Below are positions 14,754 to 22,010 of a DNA stretch of 25,558 bases, in pieces (the first letter of the stretch is position 1; each line of letters opens with the position of its first letter). The position numbers and the translations under genes were made by a program. The stretch is taken from the NCBI GenBank assembly GCA_003539755.1, contig DPOH01000243.1:3149-28706 (forward strand). The letters are read 5' to 3'. The stretch comes from Clostridium sp. Lineage in GTDB: Bacteria; Bacillota; Clostridia; Clostridiales; Clostridiaceae. Below the pieces are notes generated by a model. That model was given only the letters and a program-made list of their open reading frames with translations, was not told the origin of the DNA and made no database searches.

Positions 14754-15621
14754 GGACTTATTTATAAAAAGACAATATGCTACTGTTAAACCAGTAGCAT
14801 TAAAAAAATCAGAACCAGAAGAAAAACCTAATATACCTTCAGGTTTATGGACTAAATGTGAAAAGTGTAATGGAATTATTTATTATGAAGACTTAGAAAA
14901 TTCTAAGTATATTTGTACATCTTGCGGTCACCATTTTCGAATTAATGCAACACAAAGAATAAAAATGATTTTTGATAAAGATACTTTTAATGAAATGTGG
15001 AAAGATTTAAAGACAGTTGATCCTTTAAATTTTAAAGGTTATGAAGAAAAGATAAAAAAGAGTATGACAAAGTCGAGAAGTAATGAGGCGGTTGTAACTG
15101 GTATTGGTAAAATTAATGGGTTGGCAGTAGCTTGTGGCATTATGGATAGTTTTTTTATGATGGGAAGCATGGGGACTGTTGTAGGTGAAAAGCTTACTAG
15201 ATTGATTGAATATGCTACTAAAAATAAACTTCCAGTAATAATTTTTGCAACATCTGGCGGAGCTAGAATGCAGGAGGGAATCTTTTCGCTTATGCAGATG
15301 GCAAAAGTAAGTGCAGCACTTGCAAGGCATAATGAGGCAGGACTTTTATATATTTCAGTTTTAACAGATCCTACAACAGGAGGAGTGACAGCAAGCTTTG
15401 CAATGGAAGGTGATATAATTTTGAGTGAGCCAGATGCATTAATTGGTTTTGCAGGTAGGAGAGTAATAGAAAATACTATAAAGGAAACATTGCCTGATAA
15501 TTTTCAGAAAGCAGAATTTTTATTAGAGAAAGGCTTTATAGATGCTATTGTAAAGAGAACAGATCTTAGAGCTTTATTATATAAAATTCTAGTTTTACAT
15601 GGAGTGAGAAGTTATGAATAA
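14746..15621 (+). CDS. accD: AccD, carboxyltransferase beta subunit of acetyl-CoA carboxylase
   Basis: This 291-aa subunit forms, with AccA, the carboxyltransferase that makes malonyl-CoA. A four-cysteine zinc ribbon is seen at Cys38, Cys41, Cys57 and Cys60. The crotonase-like carboxyltransferase core follows, with ATSGGARMQEG and LTDPTTGGVTASFAM. The gene overlaps accC by 8 nt at its start and accA by 8 nt at its end (ATGAATAA), which suggests coupled translation for equal subunit supply. Confidence 0.96.
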   Translation: MLKDLFIKRQYATVKPVALKKSEPEEKPNIPSGLWTKCEKCNGIIYYEDLENSKYICTSCGHHFRINATQRIKMIFDKDTFNEMWKDLKTVDPLNFKGYEEKIKKSMTKSRSNEAVVTGIGKINGLAVACGIMDSFFMMGSMGTVVGEKLTRLIEYATKNKLPVIIFATSGGARMQEGIFSLMQMAKVSAALARHNEAGLLYISVLTDPTTGGVTASFAMEGDIILSEPDALIGFAGRRVIENTIKETLPDNFQKAEFLLEKGFIDAIVKRTDLRALLYKILVLHGVRSYE

Positions 15622-16435
15622 GGATTTTTTTAAGGTCAATACTAGTAGTGCATGGGATAGTGTTGAAATTGCAAGACATAGAGAAAGACCAACAGGGCAG
15701 TTTTATATAGAAAATATATTTAATGATTTTATAGAATTTCATGGTGATAGAAGGTTTGGTGATGACAAATCTATAATTGGTGGGATTGGCTCTATTGGAA
15801 ACATAAATGTTACTATAATAGCTATAACTAAGGGTGCTAATACAAATGAAAATATAAAAAGAAATTTTGGAATGCCTAATCCAGAAGGTTATAGAAAGGC
15901 TCTTCGTTTAATGAAACAGGCTGAAAAATTTAAAAGACCTGTAATATGCTTTGTTGATACACCGGGTGCATTTTGTGGACTTGGTGCTGAAGAAAGAGGG
16001 CAAGGTGAAGCTATAGCAACTAATTTATTTGAACTTAGCAGAATTAAAACTCCAATATTTTCAATAGTAACAGGTGAAGGTGGAAGTGGTGGAGCTTTAG
16101 CTCTTACTGTTGCAGACAAAATATGTATGCTTGAGTATTCTATTTATTCAATACTTTCACCAGAAGGATTTGCATCAATCTTATGGAAAGATGCTAGTCG
16201 TGCAAAAGAAGCAGCGGAAGTTATGAAGATTACAGCAAAAGATTTAAAAGAATTTGGAATAATAGATGAAATAATAAAAGAGCCTAGAGGTGGAGCACAT
16301 AAAAATCCTACGAAAACTTGTGAGGCTATAAAGAATAGTATATTAGCCTTTTTAAAGGAAAAGAAAGATGTAAATATAGATAAGCTTGTTGATGATAGGT
16401 ATACTAAATTTAGAAAAATGGGTGATTTTTATTAA
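15614..16435 (+). CDS. accA: AccA, carboxyltransferase alpha subunit of acetyl-CoA carboxylase
   Basis: This 273-aa partner of AccD completes the carboxyltransferase. Hallmarks are the N-terminal region around ARHRERPTG (20-28), the FHGDRRFGDD segment (43-52), the long GMPNPEGYRKALRLM stretch, DTPGAFCGLGAEERGQG, and the oxyanion loop TGEGGSGGALAL. The length is a little short of the E. coli protein, whose N-terminus is longer. It is the last gene of the fatty-acid operon, and a perfect 14-bp terminator follows nine bases after it. Confidence 0.96.
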   Translation: MNKDFFKVNTSSAWDSVEIARHRERPTGQFYIENIFNDFIEFHGDRRFGDDKSIIGGIGSIGNINVTIIAITKGANTNENIKRNFGMPNPEGYRKALRLMKQAEKFKRPVICFVDTPGAFCGLGAEERGQGEAIATNLFELSRIKTPIFSIVTGEGGSGGALALTVADKICMLEYSIYSILSPEGFASILWKDASRAKEAAEVMKITAKDLKEFGIIDEIIKEPRGGAHKNPTKTCEAIKNSILAFLKEKKDVNIDKLVDDRYTKFRKMGDFY

Positions 16436-16443
16436 AAGTTAGC

Positions 16444-16484
16444 AGATGCTTAAAATTATTAAAAGAATTTTAAGCATCTTTTTT
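16444..16484 (+). terminator. terminator of the fab-acc operon
   Basis: AGATGCTTAAAATT (16444-16457) pairs perfectly over 14 bp with AATTTTAAGCATCT (16466-16479) around an 8-nt loop, followed by TTTTT. Confidence 0.93.
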
Positions 16485-16530
16485 GATTATATTTTTTATT
16501 TATGAATTGCTTTTTTGTCCATTCATAGAG

Positions 16531-16559
16531 TTGTAAATTATAAGAAGTGAAAATATAAT
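16531..16559 (+). promoter_or_regulatory. promoter P1 of the hutP-like gene
   Basis: TTGTAA (16531-16536), a 17-nt spacer and a perfect TATAAT (16554-16559). Transcription would start near 16566, just ahead of the palindrome at 16575-16591. Confidence 0.6.
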
Positions 16560-16574
16560 AGATATCACAAAATG

Positions 16575-16591
16575 TTATATTGACAATATAA
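16575..16591. promoter_or_regulatory. 17-bp palindrome, putative operator
   Basis: TTATATTG (16575-16582) and CAATATAA (16584-16591) are perfect reverse complements around one A. The palindrome contains the -35 hexamer of promoter P2 and lies about 9-25 bases after the P1 start, so a bound protein could block both. The binding protein is unknown. Confidence 0.5.
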
Positions 16592-16608
16592 GGGGTGAAA
16601 AATATTAT
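16580..16608 (+). promoter_or_regulatory. promoter P2 of the hutP-like gene
   Basis: TTGACA (16580-16585), a 17-nt spacer and TATTAT (16603-16608). The -35 element lies inside a 17-bp palindrome. Confidence 0.6.
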
Positions 16609-16657
16609 TTAGATATATAATTTTGATTTCTAGATTATGAAGGGAGATATAAGTTGG

Positions 16658-17071
16658 ATGGAAAGCAATAGCACAAGGATTGCAAAAATTGCAACAAGAA
16701 TGGCCATATGTGAAAGAGAAGAAGAAAATGAACTGAAAAAAATATATTCAGAAAAAGGCATTAAAGTTACAGCAGTAAATATTGGTGGAAATATTAATAC
16801 ATCTATATCTAAAATATTAGAAAGTGCATTAGTAGCATCTAAAAGAAATGGGCTTATTAGAGAGGAACATTTACATGAAGGAGCTGTAATTGGAGCTACT
16901 AGAGATGCGATAATTCAAGTCGAAAATAGAGCAAGTGGTCAAAATGTAGGTGGAAAGATTGGAATAGCTAGGGGTGGAGAGCATATATCAGTATGTATAT
17001 TTTTAAGTATAGGATTACTTCATTTAGATGAAGTTGTTATAGGCATAGGTCATAGGTCACTTCCTAGATAA
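16658..17071 (+). CDS. hutP: HutP-like RNA-binding regulator (orphan, no hut genes nearby)
   Basis: This 137-aa protein resembles HutP, the histidine-dependent RNA antiterminator of the Bacillus subtilis histidine-use operon. Similarity is best in the helix SALVASKRNGLI (56-67), in GATRDAI (79-85) and in the C-terminal strand and loop, where GLLHLDEVVIGIGHRS (119-134) matches the HutP pattern ending in Gly-x-Gly-x-Asn-His. By my alignment from memory, the metal ligands His73 and His77 of B. subtilis HutP correspond to Gly75 and Gly79 here, while His138 corresponds to His132. No hut gene is seen in the window. The start at 16658 follows AAGGGAGA (16640-16647); an in-frame ATG at 16637 lacks a ribosome site. 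The target RNA and ligand are unknown. Confidence 0.75.
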   Translation: MESNSTRIAKIATRMAICEREEENELKKIYSEKGIKVTAVNIGGNINTSISKILESALVASKRNGLIREEHLHEGAVIGATRDAIIQVENRASGQNVGGKIGIARGGEHISVCIFLSIGLLHLDEVVIGIGHRSLPR

Positions 17072-17124
17072 TAAAAATAGCTTTTATGATTTTAGTATTT
17101 TTTATCATAAAAGCTATTTTTATT
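17070..17124. terminator. long perfect terminator after the hutP-like gene
   Basis: The arm at 17070-17090 is the exact reverse complement of 17104-17124 (21 bp) around a 13-nt loop. The core is AATAGCTTTTATGAT/ATCATAAAAGCTATT. It overlaps the stop codon and is flanked by A-runs and T-runs, so it could work on both strands. Confidence 0.88.
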
Positions 17125-17391
17125 TTATGAAATTAATTATTTATAGAAATGAAAAATATTTAAATTTTAAATATAAATAATTTAATAAATTTAAGAAAGA
17201 TCATTTGAAATTATAAGCAAACTTTACAAAAAAATCAAAATATGATAATATATCTTAAAAGATTTTTAAATTATTATCAATTTTTTTAAGTATTTATCAT
17301 AAATATAAGTGTATATTTATTATTTTTTTATTAGGAATTATGTAAGAAGAATTTAAAAGTTGATAATGATTAATATTAGGGGGATGGAAAT
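17125..17391 (+). other. AT-rich leader region before the ABC importer
   Basis: This stretch is almost pure A and T and contains no credible open frame, T-box (no AGGGTGGNACCGCG-type block) or other riboswitch that I recognise. It holds one plausible promoter (17223-17251). The remaining leader of about 130 nt has only weak A/T hairpins, for example CTTAAAA near 17254 with TTTTAAG near 17285. The ribosome site AGGGGG (17378-17383) closes it. Confidence 0.6.
17223..17251 (+). promoter_or_regulatory. promoter of the ABC importer operon
   Basis: TTTACA (17223-17228), a 17-nt spacer and TAATAT (17246-17251) preceded by TG one base upstream (TGATAATAT). The predicted start is near 17258. Confidence 0.55.
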
Positions 17392-18411
17392 ATGGTAGGA
17401 AAAAGAAAATTAGCAATGCTGTTATGTTCGATTATGATAGGTACAGCATTAGTAGGATGTGGTAGTTCAAGTAGTTCTTCAAGTAGTAAAGGTGAATCTT
17501 CTTCAGGAGATATGAAAAATGTTGGGGTAGTACAATTAGTTCAACATGATGCTTTAGATAGTGCTAATAAAGGATTTGTTGATGCACTTAAGGAAAAAGG
17601 TTACGAAGAAGGGAAGAATATTTCTTTTGATCAGCAGAATGCCCAAGGTGAACAAGCTAATGCTCAAACAATAACAAAGCAATTTGCAGATAGTAAGAAG
17701 GATCTAATCTTTGCGATTGCAACTCCAGCAGCACAGGCTGCATATAATTCTACTAAGGATATTCCAATAGTATTTACAGCGGTTACAGATCCAGTATCGG
17801 CTGAAATAGCAAAAGATTGGAAGAGCTCAGGGACAAATGTAACTGGTACTTCTGATAAAGTTCCAGTAGAGGATCAAGTAAAGTTGATGAAAAAACTATT
17901 GCCTGATACAAAGACAATAGGTGTTATTTACAATACTTCAGAAACAAATTCTGTTGTTCAAGTAGATGAGCTAAAAAGTGCAGTAGAAAAAGAAGGTTTG
18001 GTTGTAAAAGAAATCGGCGTAACTAATGTAAATGAAATAAATCAAAATTTGACAAGTGCTTTAGGTGAAATTGATGTTCTATATACTCCAACTGATAATA
18101 CAGTTGCATCAGCATATAGTTTAGTAGGAAAGTTATGTTTAGATGCTAACAAACCTATAATTGGTGCAGAAGAAGCTGTAGTAATGAAAGGTGGTTTAGC
18201 TACAATAGGAATTGATTATTATAAGCTAGGAAAAGAAGCAGGATATAAGGCAGCTGAAATTCTAGATGGTAAGAAACCATCAGATGTTGAAATTACAATA
18301 TTAAGTGAAATGGCATTTACTATTAATGAAGATGTAGCTAAAAAATTAAATATAACAATACCAGAAGAGATTAATAAAGATGCTAAGAAAGTGACTGGAG
18401 GCGTTCAGTAG
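17392..18411 (+). CDS. ABC transporter substrate-binding lipoprotein (ABC_sub_bind/TrpX-like family)
   Basis: This 339-aa exported lipoprotein has a signal sequence (basic 4-6, hydrophobic 7-21), a lipobox ending at Cys23 (ALVGCG) and a poly-serine spacer (25-32). Residues 42-335 form a two-lobed binding protein resembling the family of uncharacterised periplasmic components sometimes called TrpX-like. Typical segments are QLVQHDALDSANKGF, IFAIATPAAQAA, IPIVFTAVTDPV and the late PIIGAEEAVVMKGGLATIGIDY region. Ligands in this family are poorly known; aromatic amino acids have been proposed for members with a tryptophan T-box, which is absent here. The next gene starts with GTG overlapping its TAG stop by one base, so the three importer genes are surely one operon. 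Confidence 0.88.
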   Translation: MVGKRKLAMLLCSIMIGTALVGCGSSSSSSSSKGESSSGDMKNVGVVQLVQHDALDSANKGFVDALKEKGYEEGKNISFDQQNAQGEQANAQTITKQFADSKKDLIFAIATPAAQAAYNSTKDIPIVFTAVTDPVSAEIAKDWKSSGTNVTGTSDKVPVEDQVKLMKKLLPDTKTIGVIYNTSETNSVVQVDELKSAVEKEGLVVKEIGVTNVNEINQNLTSALGEIDVLYTPTDNTVASAYSLVGKLCLDANKPIIGAEEAVVMKGGLATIGIDYYKLGKEAGYKAAEILDGKKPSDVEITILSEMAFTINEDVAKKLNITIPEEINKDAKKVTGGVQ

Positions 18412-19325
18412 TGGATGTTTTAATTAATATTTTAGAACAAGGTCTGCTATTTTCGATTGTTGCAATTGCTGTTTATATAACATTTAAGATATTAGATTTT
18501 CCTGATATGTCGGTTGATGGGACATTTCCAATGGGGGCAGCAATAAGTGCTACTCTTTTAGTGCAGGGAACAAATCCTTGGGTGAGTATTTTTGCAGCAG
18601 CCATAGGCGGAGGAATCGCAGGTGCAGTAACAGGTATTCTTCATGTTAAGTTAAAGATTGATAATTTAATGGCTGGTATTCTTGTAATGATTGGATTATA
18701 TTCAGTAAATTTAAGAATAATGGGAAAAGCAAATGTTCCGTTATTTAATGCAAATAATGCATTTAAATTAAATGTACCAGCAATAGTTATTATTGCAGTA
18801 GTATTACTAATAGTAAAAGTTTTATTAGATTTATATTTAAAAACTAAATCAGGATTTTTGCTTATAGCAGTAGGTGATAATGAGCAGGTTGTATCATCAT
18901 TAGGTGTAAATAAAGATGTAATTAAAGTTTTAGGACTTACTATAAGTAATGCCTTAGCAGCAACAGCAGGGGCAATTACAGCACAGTATCAAGGCTTTGC
19001 AGATGTAGGTATGGGAACAGGTACTGTTGTAATGGGACTTGCAGCTGTAATTGTTGGAAGTTCCTTGTTTGAAAGATTTACTTTTATCAAAGCTACTACT
19101 TTATCAATCATTGGTGCAATTATGTATAAAGGTGCAATTGCAATTGTATTAAAGTATGGTGCAATACTAGGTCTTACTGCAAATGATTTAAAGCTTATGA
19201 CTGCAATAATAGTTGTTGTAGCGCTATGTTCTAATAATGGACTATTTAAATTTAAAAAGAAAAAACTTATAGAAGGTGGTGCTGACGAAAATGTTAAAAG
19301 TGAAACAACTATCCAAAGTATTTAA
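18411..19325 (+). CDS. ABC transporter permease, branched-chain-amino-acid-type fold (GTG start)
   Basis: This 304-aa inner-membrane permease has about eight hydrophobic segments (for example 12-28, 42-77, 85-103, 123-144 and 226-244). It carries the loop Asp-x-Pro-Asp-Met-Ser-Val-Asp-Gly-Thr-Phe-Pro (28-39) seen in permeases paired with this binding-protein family. The initiation codon is GTG at 18411, overlapping the upstream stop (TAGTG). GGAGG (18397-18401) lies nine bases ahead and the nearest ATG (18415) is out of frame. Its 3' end runs 35 nt into the ATPase gene. The transported substrate is not known. Confidence 0.88.
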   Translation: MDVLINILEQGLLFSIVAIAVYITFKILDFPDMSVDGTFPMGAAISATLLVQGTNPWVSIFAAAIGGGIAGAVTGILHVKLKIDNLMAGILVMIGLYSVNLRIMGKANVPLFNANNAFKLNVPAIVIIAVVLLIVKVLLDLYLKTKSGFLLIAVGDNEQVVSSLGVNKDVIKVLGLTISNALAATAGAITAQYQGFADVGMGTGTVVMGLAAVIVGSSLFERFTFIKATTLSIIGAIMYKGAIAIVLKYGAILGLTANDLKLMTAIIVVVALCSNNGLFKFKKKKLIEGGADENVKSETTIQSI

Positions 19326-20091
19326 TCCAAATACAATTAATGAAAATAGAGTGTTTAACAATTTATCTGTGGAAGTAGATGAAGGTGATTTTGTAAGTAT
19401 AATAGGTTCTAATGGTGCAGGAAAATCTACTTTATTAAATATAATTTCAGGTACTATAGAAGCTGATTCGGGTTCAATTATTTTAAATGGGACTGAGGTA
19501 ATTAATAAACCTGAATATATAAGAGCTAAATCTATAGGAAGGGTATTTCAAGATCCATTTAAAGGTGTAGCACCAAATATGACAATCTTAGAAAATTTAT
19601 CTCTTGCTGATAACAAAGGAAAAAGATTTGGTTTCGGATTGGGTGTGAGTAAAAAAAGAGTTGAGTATTTTAAAGAAATGTTAAGAGAACTAGATCTAGG
19701 ACTTGAAGATAAGCTTTATAATAAAGTGCTTTTGTTATCAGGTGGGCAAAGGCAAGCACTTACTCTTTTGATGGCTGTTATGTCTAAACCTAAATTATTG
19801 CTTTTAGATGAACATACAGCAGCATTAGATCCTAAAACATCTCAAAAGATAATGGATATTACAAGAAAAATAGTTAAAGAGAGTGGCATAACAACTTTGA
19901 TGGTTACTCATAATCTTAAACATGCAATTGAAACAGGAAATAGATTATTTATGATGCATAGAGGACAAATTCTTGTAGATGTTAAAGGCACAGAAAAAGA
20001 AAAATTAGATACTAATGGCTTATTACAGATGTTTGAAAATGCAAGTAATGATGGTGAAGAAGGATTCAGTGATAGAGCATTGTTCGGCTAA
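19291..20091 (+). CDS. ABC transporter ATP-binding protein of the same importer
   Basis: This 266-aa ATPase shows Walker A GSNGAGKST (39-47), Q-loop Gln87, signature LSGGQ (149-153), Walker B LLLLDEH (169-175) and switch His207. In the D-loop region the residue after the catalytic Glu is His (DEHTAALDP) instead of the usual Pro; I believe this is common in the subfamily paired with such binding proteins. The ATG at 19291 lies inside the permease gene (35-nt overlap) with AAGGTGG (19273-19279) ahead. A GTG at 19276 is a possible but poorer start. A terminator follows, closing the three-gene operon. Confidence 0.9.
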   Translation: MLKVKQLSKVFNPNTINENRVFNNLSVEVDEGDFVSIIGSNGAGKSTLLNIISGTIEADSGSIILNGTEVINKPEYIRAKSIGRVFQDPFKGVAPNMTILENLSLADNKGKRFGFGLGVSKKRVEYFKEMLRELDLGLEDKLYNKVLLLSGGQRQALTLLMAVMSKPKLLLLDEHTAALDPKTSQKIMDITRKIVKESGITTLMVTHNLKHAIETGNRLFMMHRGQILVDVKGTEKEKLDTNGLLQMFENASNDGEEGFSDRALFG

Positions 20092-20100
20092 ATGTATTAA

Positions 20101-20146
20101 AAATAATGTGTGTATGATATTCGTATTATATGCACATTATTTTTTA
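20101..20146 (+). terminator. terminator with TTCG tetraloop
   Basis: AAATAATGTG (20101-20110) pairs with CACATTATTT (20133-20142). Pairing continues inward, with a few G-T pairs, to a TTCG loop at 20120-20123, and a T-run follows to about 20146. Confidence 0.88.
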
Positions 20147-20180
20147 TTACAAATTATTTTCTTTCTTATTTTATATATTT

Positions 20181-20189
20181 TGGTATAAT
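20181..20189 (+). promoter_or_regulatory. extended -10 promoter of rarA
   Basis: TGGTATAAT (20181-20189) is a perfect -10 with an extended TG. No good -35 is seen (TTTCTT near 20162). Transcription would start near 20196, about 30 nt ahead of the rarA ATG. Confidence 0.6.
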
Positions 20190-20226
20190 AATATTTAGCG
20201 TAAATGAAAAGTAAGAGGTGAAGTTC

Positions 20227-21477
20227 ATGAGGCCACTAGCAGATTTGATGCGACCGGATAAGATTGAAGATTTTGTTGGACAGGAACAGATATTAGGTGA
20301 GGGGAAGCCATTAAGTAATTTAATAAAAAGTAATAATATCTGTAATTGTATATTTTATGGACCACCAGGAACAGGCAAAACTACTCTAGCTAATATTATG
20401 GCTAAATATGTGGATAAAAAGTTTTATAAGTTGAATGCTACAACTGCCAGTGTTAAAGACATCCAAGATATAACAAATAGTATGGATAATCTTTTAAACT
20501 ATAATGGAGTAGTTTTGTATATAGATGAGCTTCAACATTTTAATAAAAAACAGCAGCAGGCACTTTTAGAGTTTATAGAAGATGGAAGAATAACTTTAAT
20601 TGCAAGTACAACTGAAAATCCGTATTTTGTAATACATAAGGCTATTATAAGCAGGTGTAATATTTTTTCTTTTAAACCACTTAATAAGGAAGATATAGTT
20701 ATAGGGCTTGAAAAATCTATAAAAAAACTTATAGGTGAAGGTATAGAAGTAAATTATACAATGGAAGCATTAGAATATATAGCGGAAATATCACAAGGGG
20801 ACTATAGAAAATCATATAATATTTTGGAACTGGCAATAAATTCACAAGTAAAACATATTAGAGAAATTACAAGTGAAGTTATTGAAAATTTAGGTCAGTC
20901 AAATATGAGAGCCGATAGCAGTGGGGATGAATTTTATAATTTTCTAAGTGCTCTTCAGAAGAGTATAAGAGGAAGTGACCCAGATGCAGCTGTTCATTAT
21001 TTAGCACGTCTTATAAAGAGTGGAAATTTAAATGCCATTGTAAGAAGAATATCTGTAATTGCAGCAGAAGATATAGGTTTGGCGCATCCCCAAGCTCTTA
21101 CAGTAATAAATTCTGGTATTGAGTTGGCGTTAAAAGTAGGATTTCCTGAAGCTCAGATAATCTTATCTGAACTTGTTATATATCTTGCTACATTACCTAA
21201 ATCCAATAGTGCGTATATGGCCATAGCACATGCTATGAATGATTTGGATAATATTAATGTGGGAGATATTCCAATGCATTTGAAGGATGCACATTATTCT
21301 GGGGCACAGAAGCTTGGTGTAACAGGATATAGGTATCCTCATGATTATCCAAATCATTATGTTAATCAGCAGTATATGCCAGATGAATTAAAAGGCAGAA
21401 ATTATTATGTAGCTCAGGATAATAAATATGAGGAAAGTATCAGACGTTATTGGAGTTCTGTAAAAGGAAAAAAATGA
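20227..21477 (+). CDS. rarA: RarA/MgsA, replication-associated recombination AAA+ ATPase
   Basis: This 416-aa AAA+ protein acts at stalled replication forks. It shows the N-terminal RPDKIEDFVGQEQ (9-21), Walker A GPPGTGKT (45-52), Walker B ending in Asp100-Glu101 (VVLYIDELQ), sensor 1 ASTTENP (126-132) and the arginine-finger segment ISRCNIF (141-147). It also carries the RarA-specific C-terminal tetramerisation domain with SGNLNAIVRRISVIAAEDIGLA-like order and YRYPHDYPNHYVNQQYMPD near the end. The ATG at 20227 has AGAGGTG (20214-20220) ahead; a GTG at 20218 within that site is rejected. It is a single-gene unit lying directly before the iscR promoter. Confidence 0.93.
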   Translation: MRPLADLMRPDKIEDFVGQEQILGEGKPLSNLIKSNNICNCIFYGPPGTGKTTLANIMAKYVDKKFYKLNATTASVKDIQDITNSMDNLLNYNGVVLYIDELQHFNKKQQQALLEFIEDGRITLIASTTENPYFVIHKAIISRCNIFSFKPLNKEDIVIGLEKSIKKLIGEGIEVNYTMEALEYIAEISQGDYRKSYNILELAINSQVKHIREITSEVIENLGQSNMRADSSGDEFYNFLSALQKSIRGSDPDAAVHYLARLIKSGNLNAIVRRISVIAAEDIGLAHPQALTVINSGIELALKVGFPEAQIILSELVIYLATLPKSNSAYMAIAHAMNDLDNINVGDIPMHLKDAHYSGAQKLGVTGYRYPHDYPNHYVNQQYMPDELKGRNYYVAQDNKYEESIRRYWSSVKGKK

Positions 21478-21481
21478 TAGT

Positions 21482-21510
21482 TTGACAAAGTCCGAGTATT
21501 TTGATAAGAT
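21482..21510 (+). promoter_or_regulatory. promoter of the iscR-iscS-iscU-mnmA operon
   Basis: TTGACA (21482-21487), a 17-nt spacer and TAAGAT (21505-21510). The only GC-containing block, GTCCGAG (21490-21496), lies in the spacer, where an Rrf2-family autorepressor site would be expected; the site itself is not proven. Confidence 0.6.
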
Positions 21511-21554
21511 ATAAATGAAATTTAGATTAAAAATAAATTTTAAGGGGTGGTGGA

Positions 21555-22007
21555 ATGAAGTTATCAACAAAAGGAAGATATGGCGTTAGAGCGGTAGTAG
21601 AACTAGCGGTTAATTATGGAGGAGCCCCTGTATCAATAAAAACAATTTCCAAGAGACAAAATCTTTCGGAATATTATTTGGAGCAACTGTTTAGTCCGCT
21701 TAGAAGAGCGAATGTCATAAGAAGTATAAGAGGTGCACAGGGTGGTTATGTATTATGCAAACATCCTAGTGAAATTACAGTGGGGGATATCATGACTATA
21801 CTTGAAGGCCCAATTGAAGTGGCTGACTGTATAGACGGGGTTAAGTGTGACAGTGAAGAATGCTGTGCAACTAAGGCTGTATGGGAAAAGATAAAGAAAA
21901 GTGTAGATGATGTGATGAATTCAATAACACTTCAAGATATCGTTGATGATTATAATGAGATGCTAAAAAAACAAAGTGGAATAAAAATTGTAGACAGGAG
22001 CGAATAA
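21555..22007 (+). CDS. iscR: IscR-type Rrf2-family transcription regulator
   Basis: This 150-aa winged-helix protein opens with the Rrf2 signature MKLSTKGRYGVRAVVELA. Its recognition helix is around LSEYYLEQLFSPLRRA (37-52) and the wing follows in RSIRGAQGGYVL. Cys92, Cys98 and Cys103/Cys104 form a cluster-ligand region like that of E. coli IscR, so it probably senses Fe-S status. The alternative in Firmicutes is the cysteine regulator CymR, which lacks these cysteines, so IscR is favoured. AAGGGGTGG precedes the ATG. It leads the operon for cluster assembly; autoregulation is likely, though no clear operator was identified. iscS starts 3 bp after the stop. Confidence 0.88.
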   Translation: MKLSTKGRYGVRAVVELAVNYGGAPVSIKTISKRQNLSEYYLEQLFSPLRRANVIRSIRGAQGGYVLCKHPSEITVGDIMTILEGPIEVADCIDGVKCDSEECCATKAVWEKIKKSVDDVMNSITLQDIVDDYNEMLKKQSGIKIVDRSE

Positions 22008-22010
22008 AAT

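Noticed and set aside
17428..17490. Short AGT/TCA serine codon repeats as a tandem repeat locus
   Set aside because: This is the ordinary low-complexity linker after the lipoprotein cysteine; mixed serine codons argue against a recent repeat expansion.
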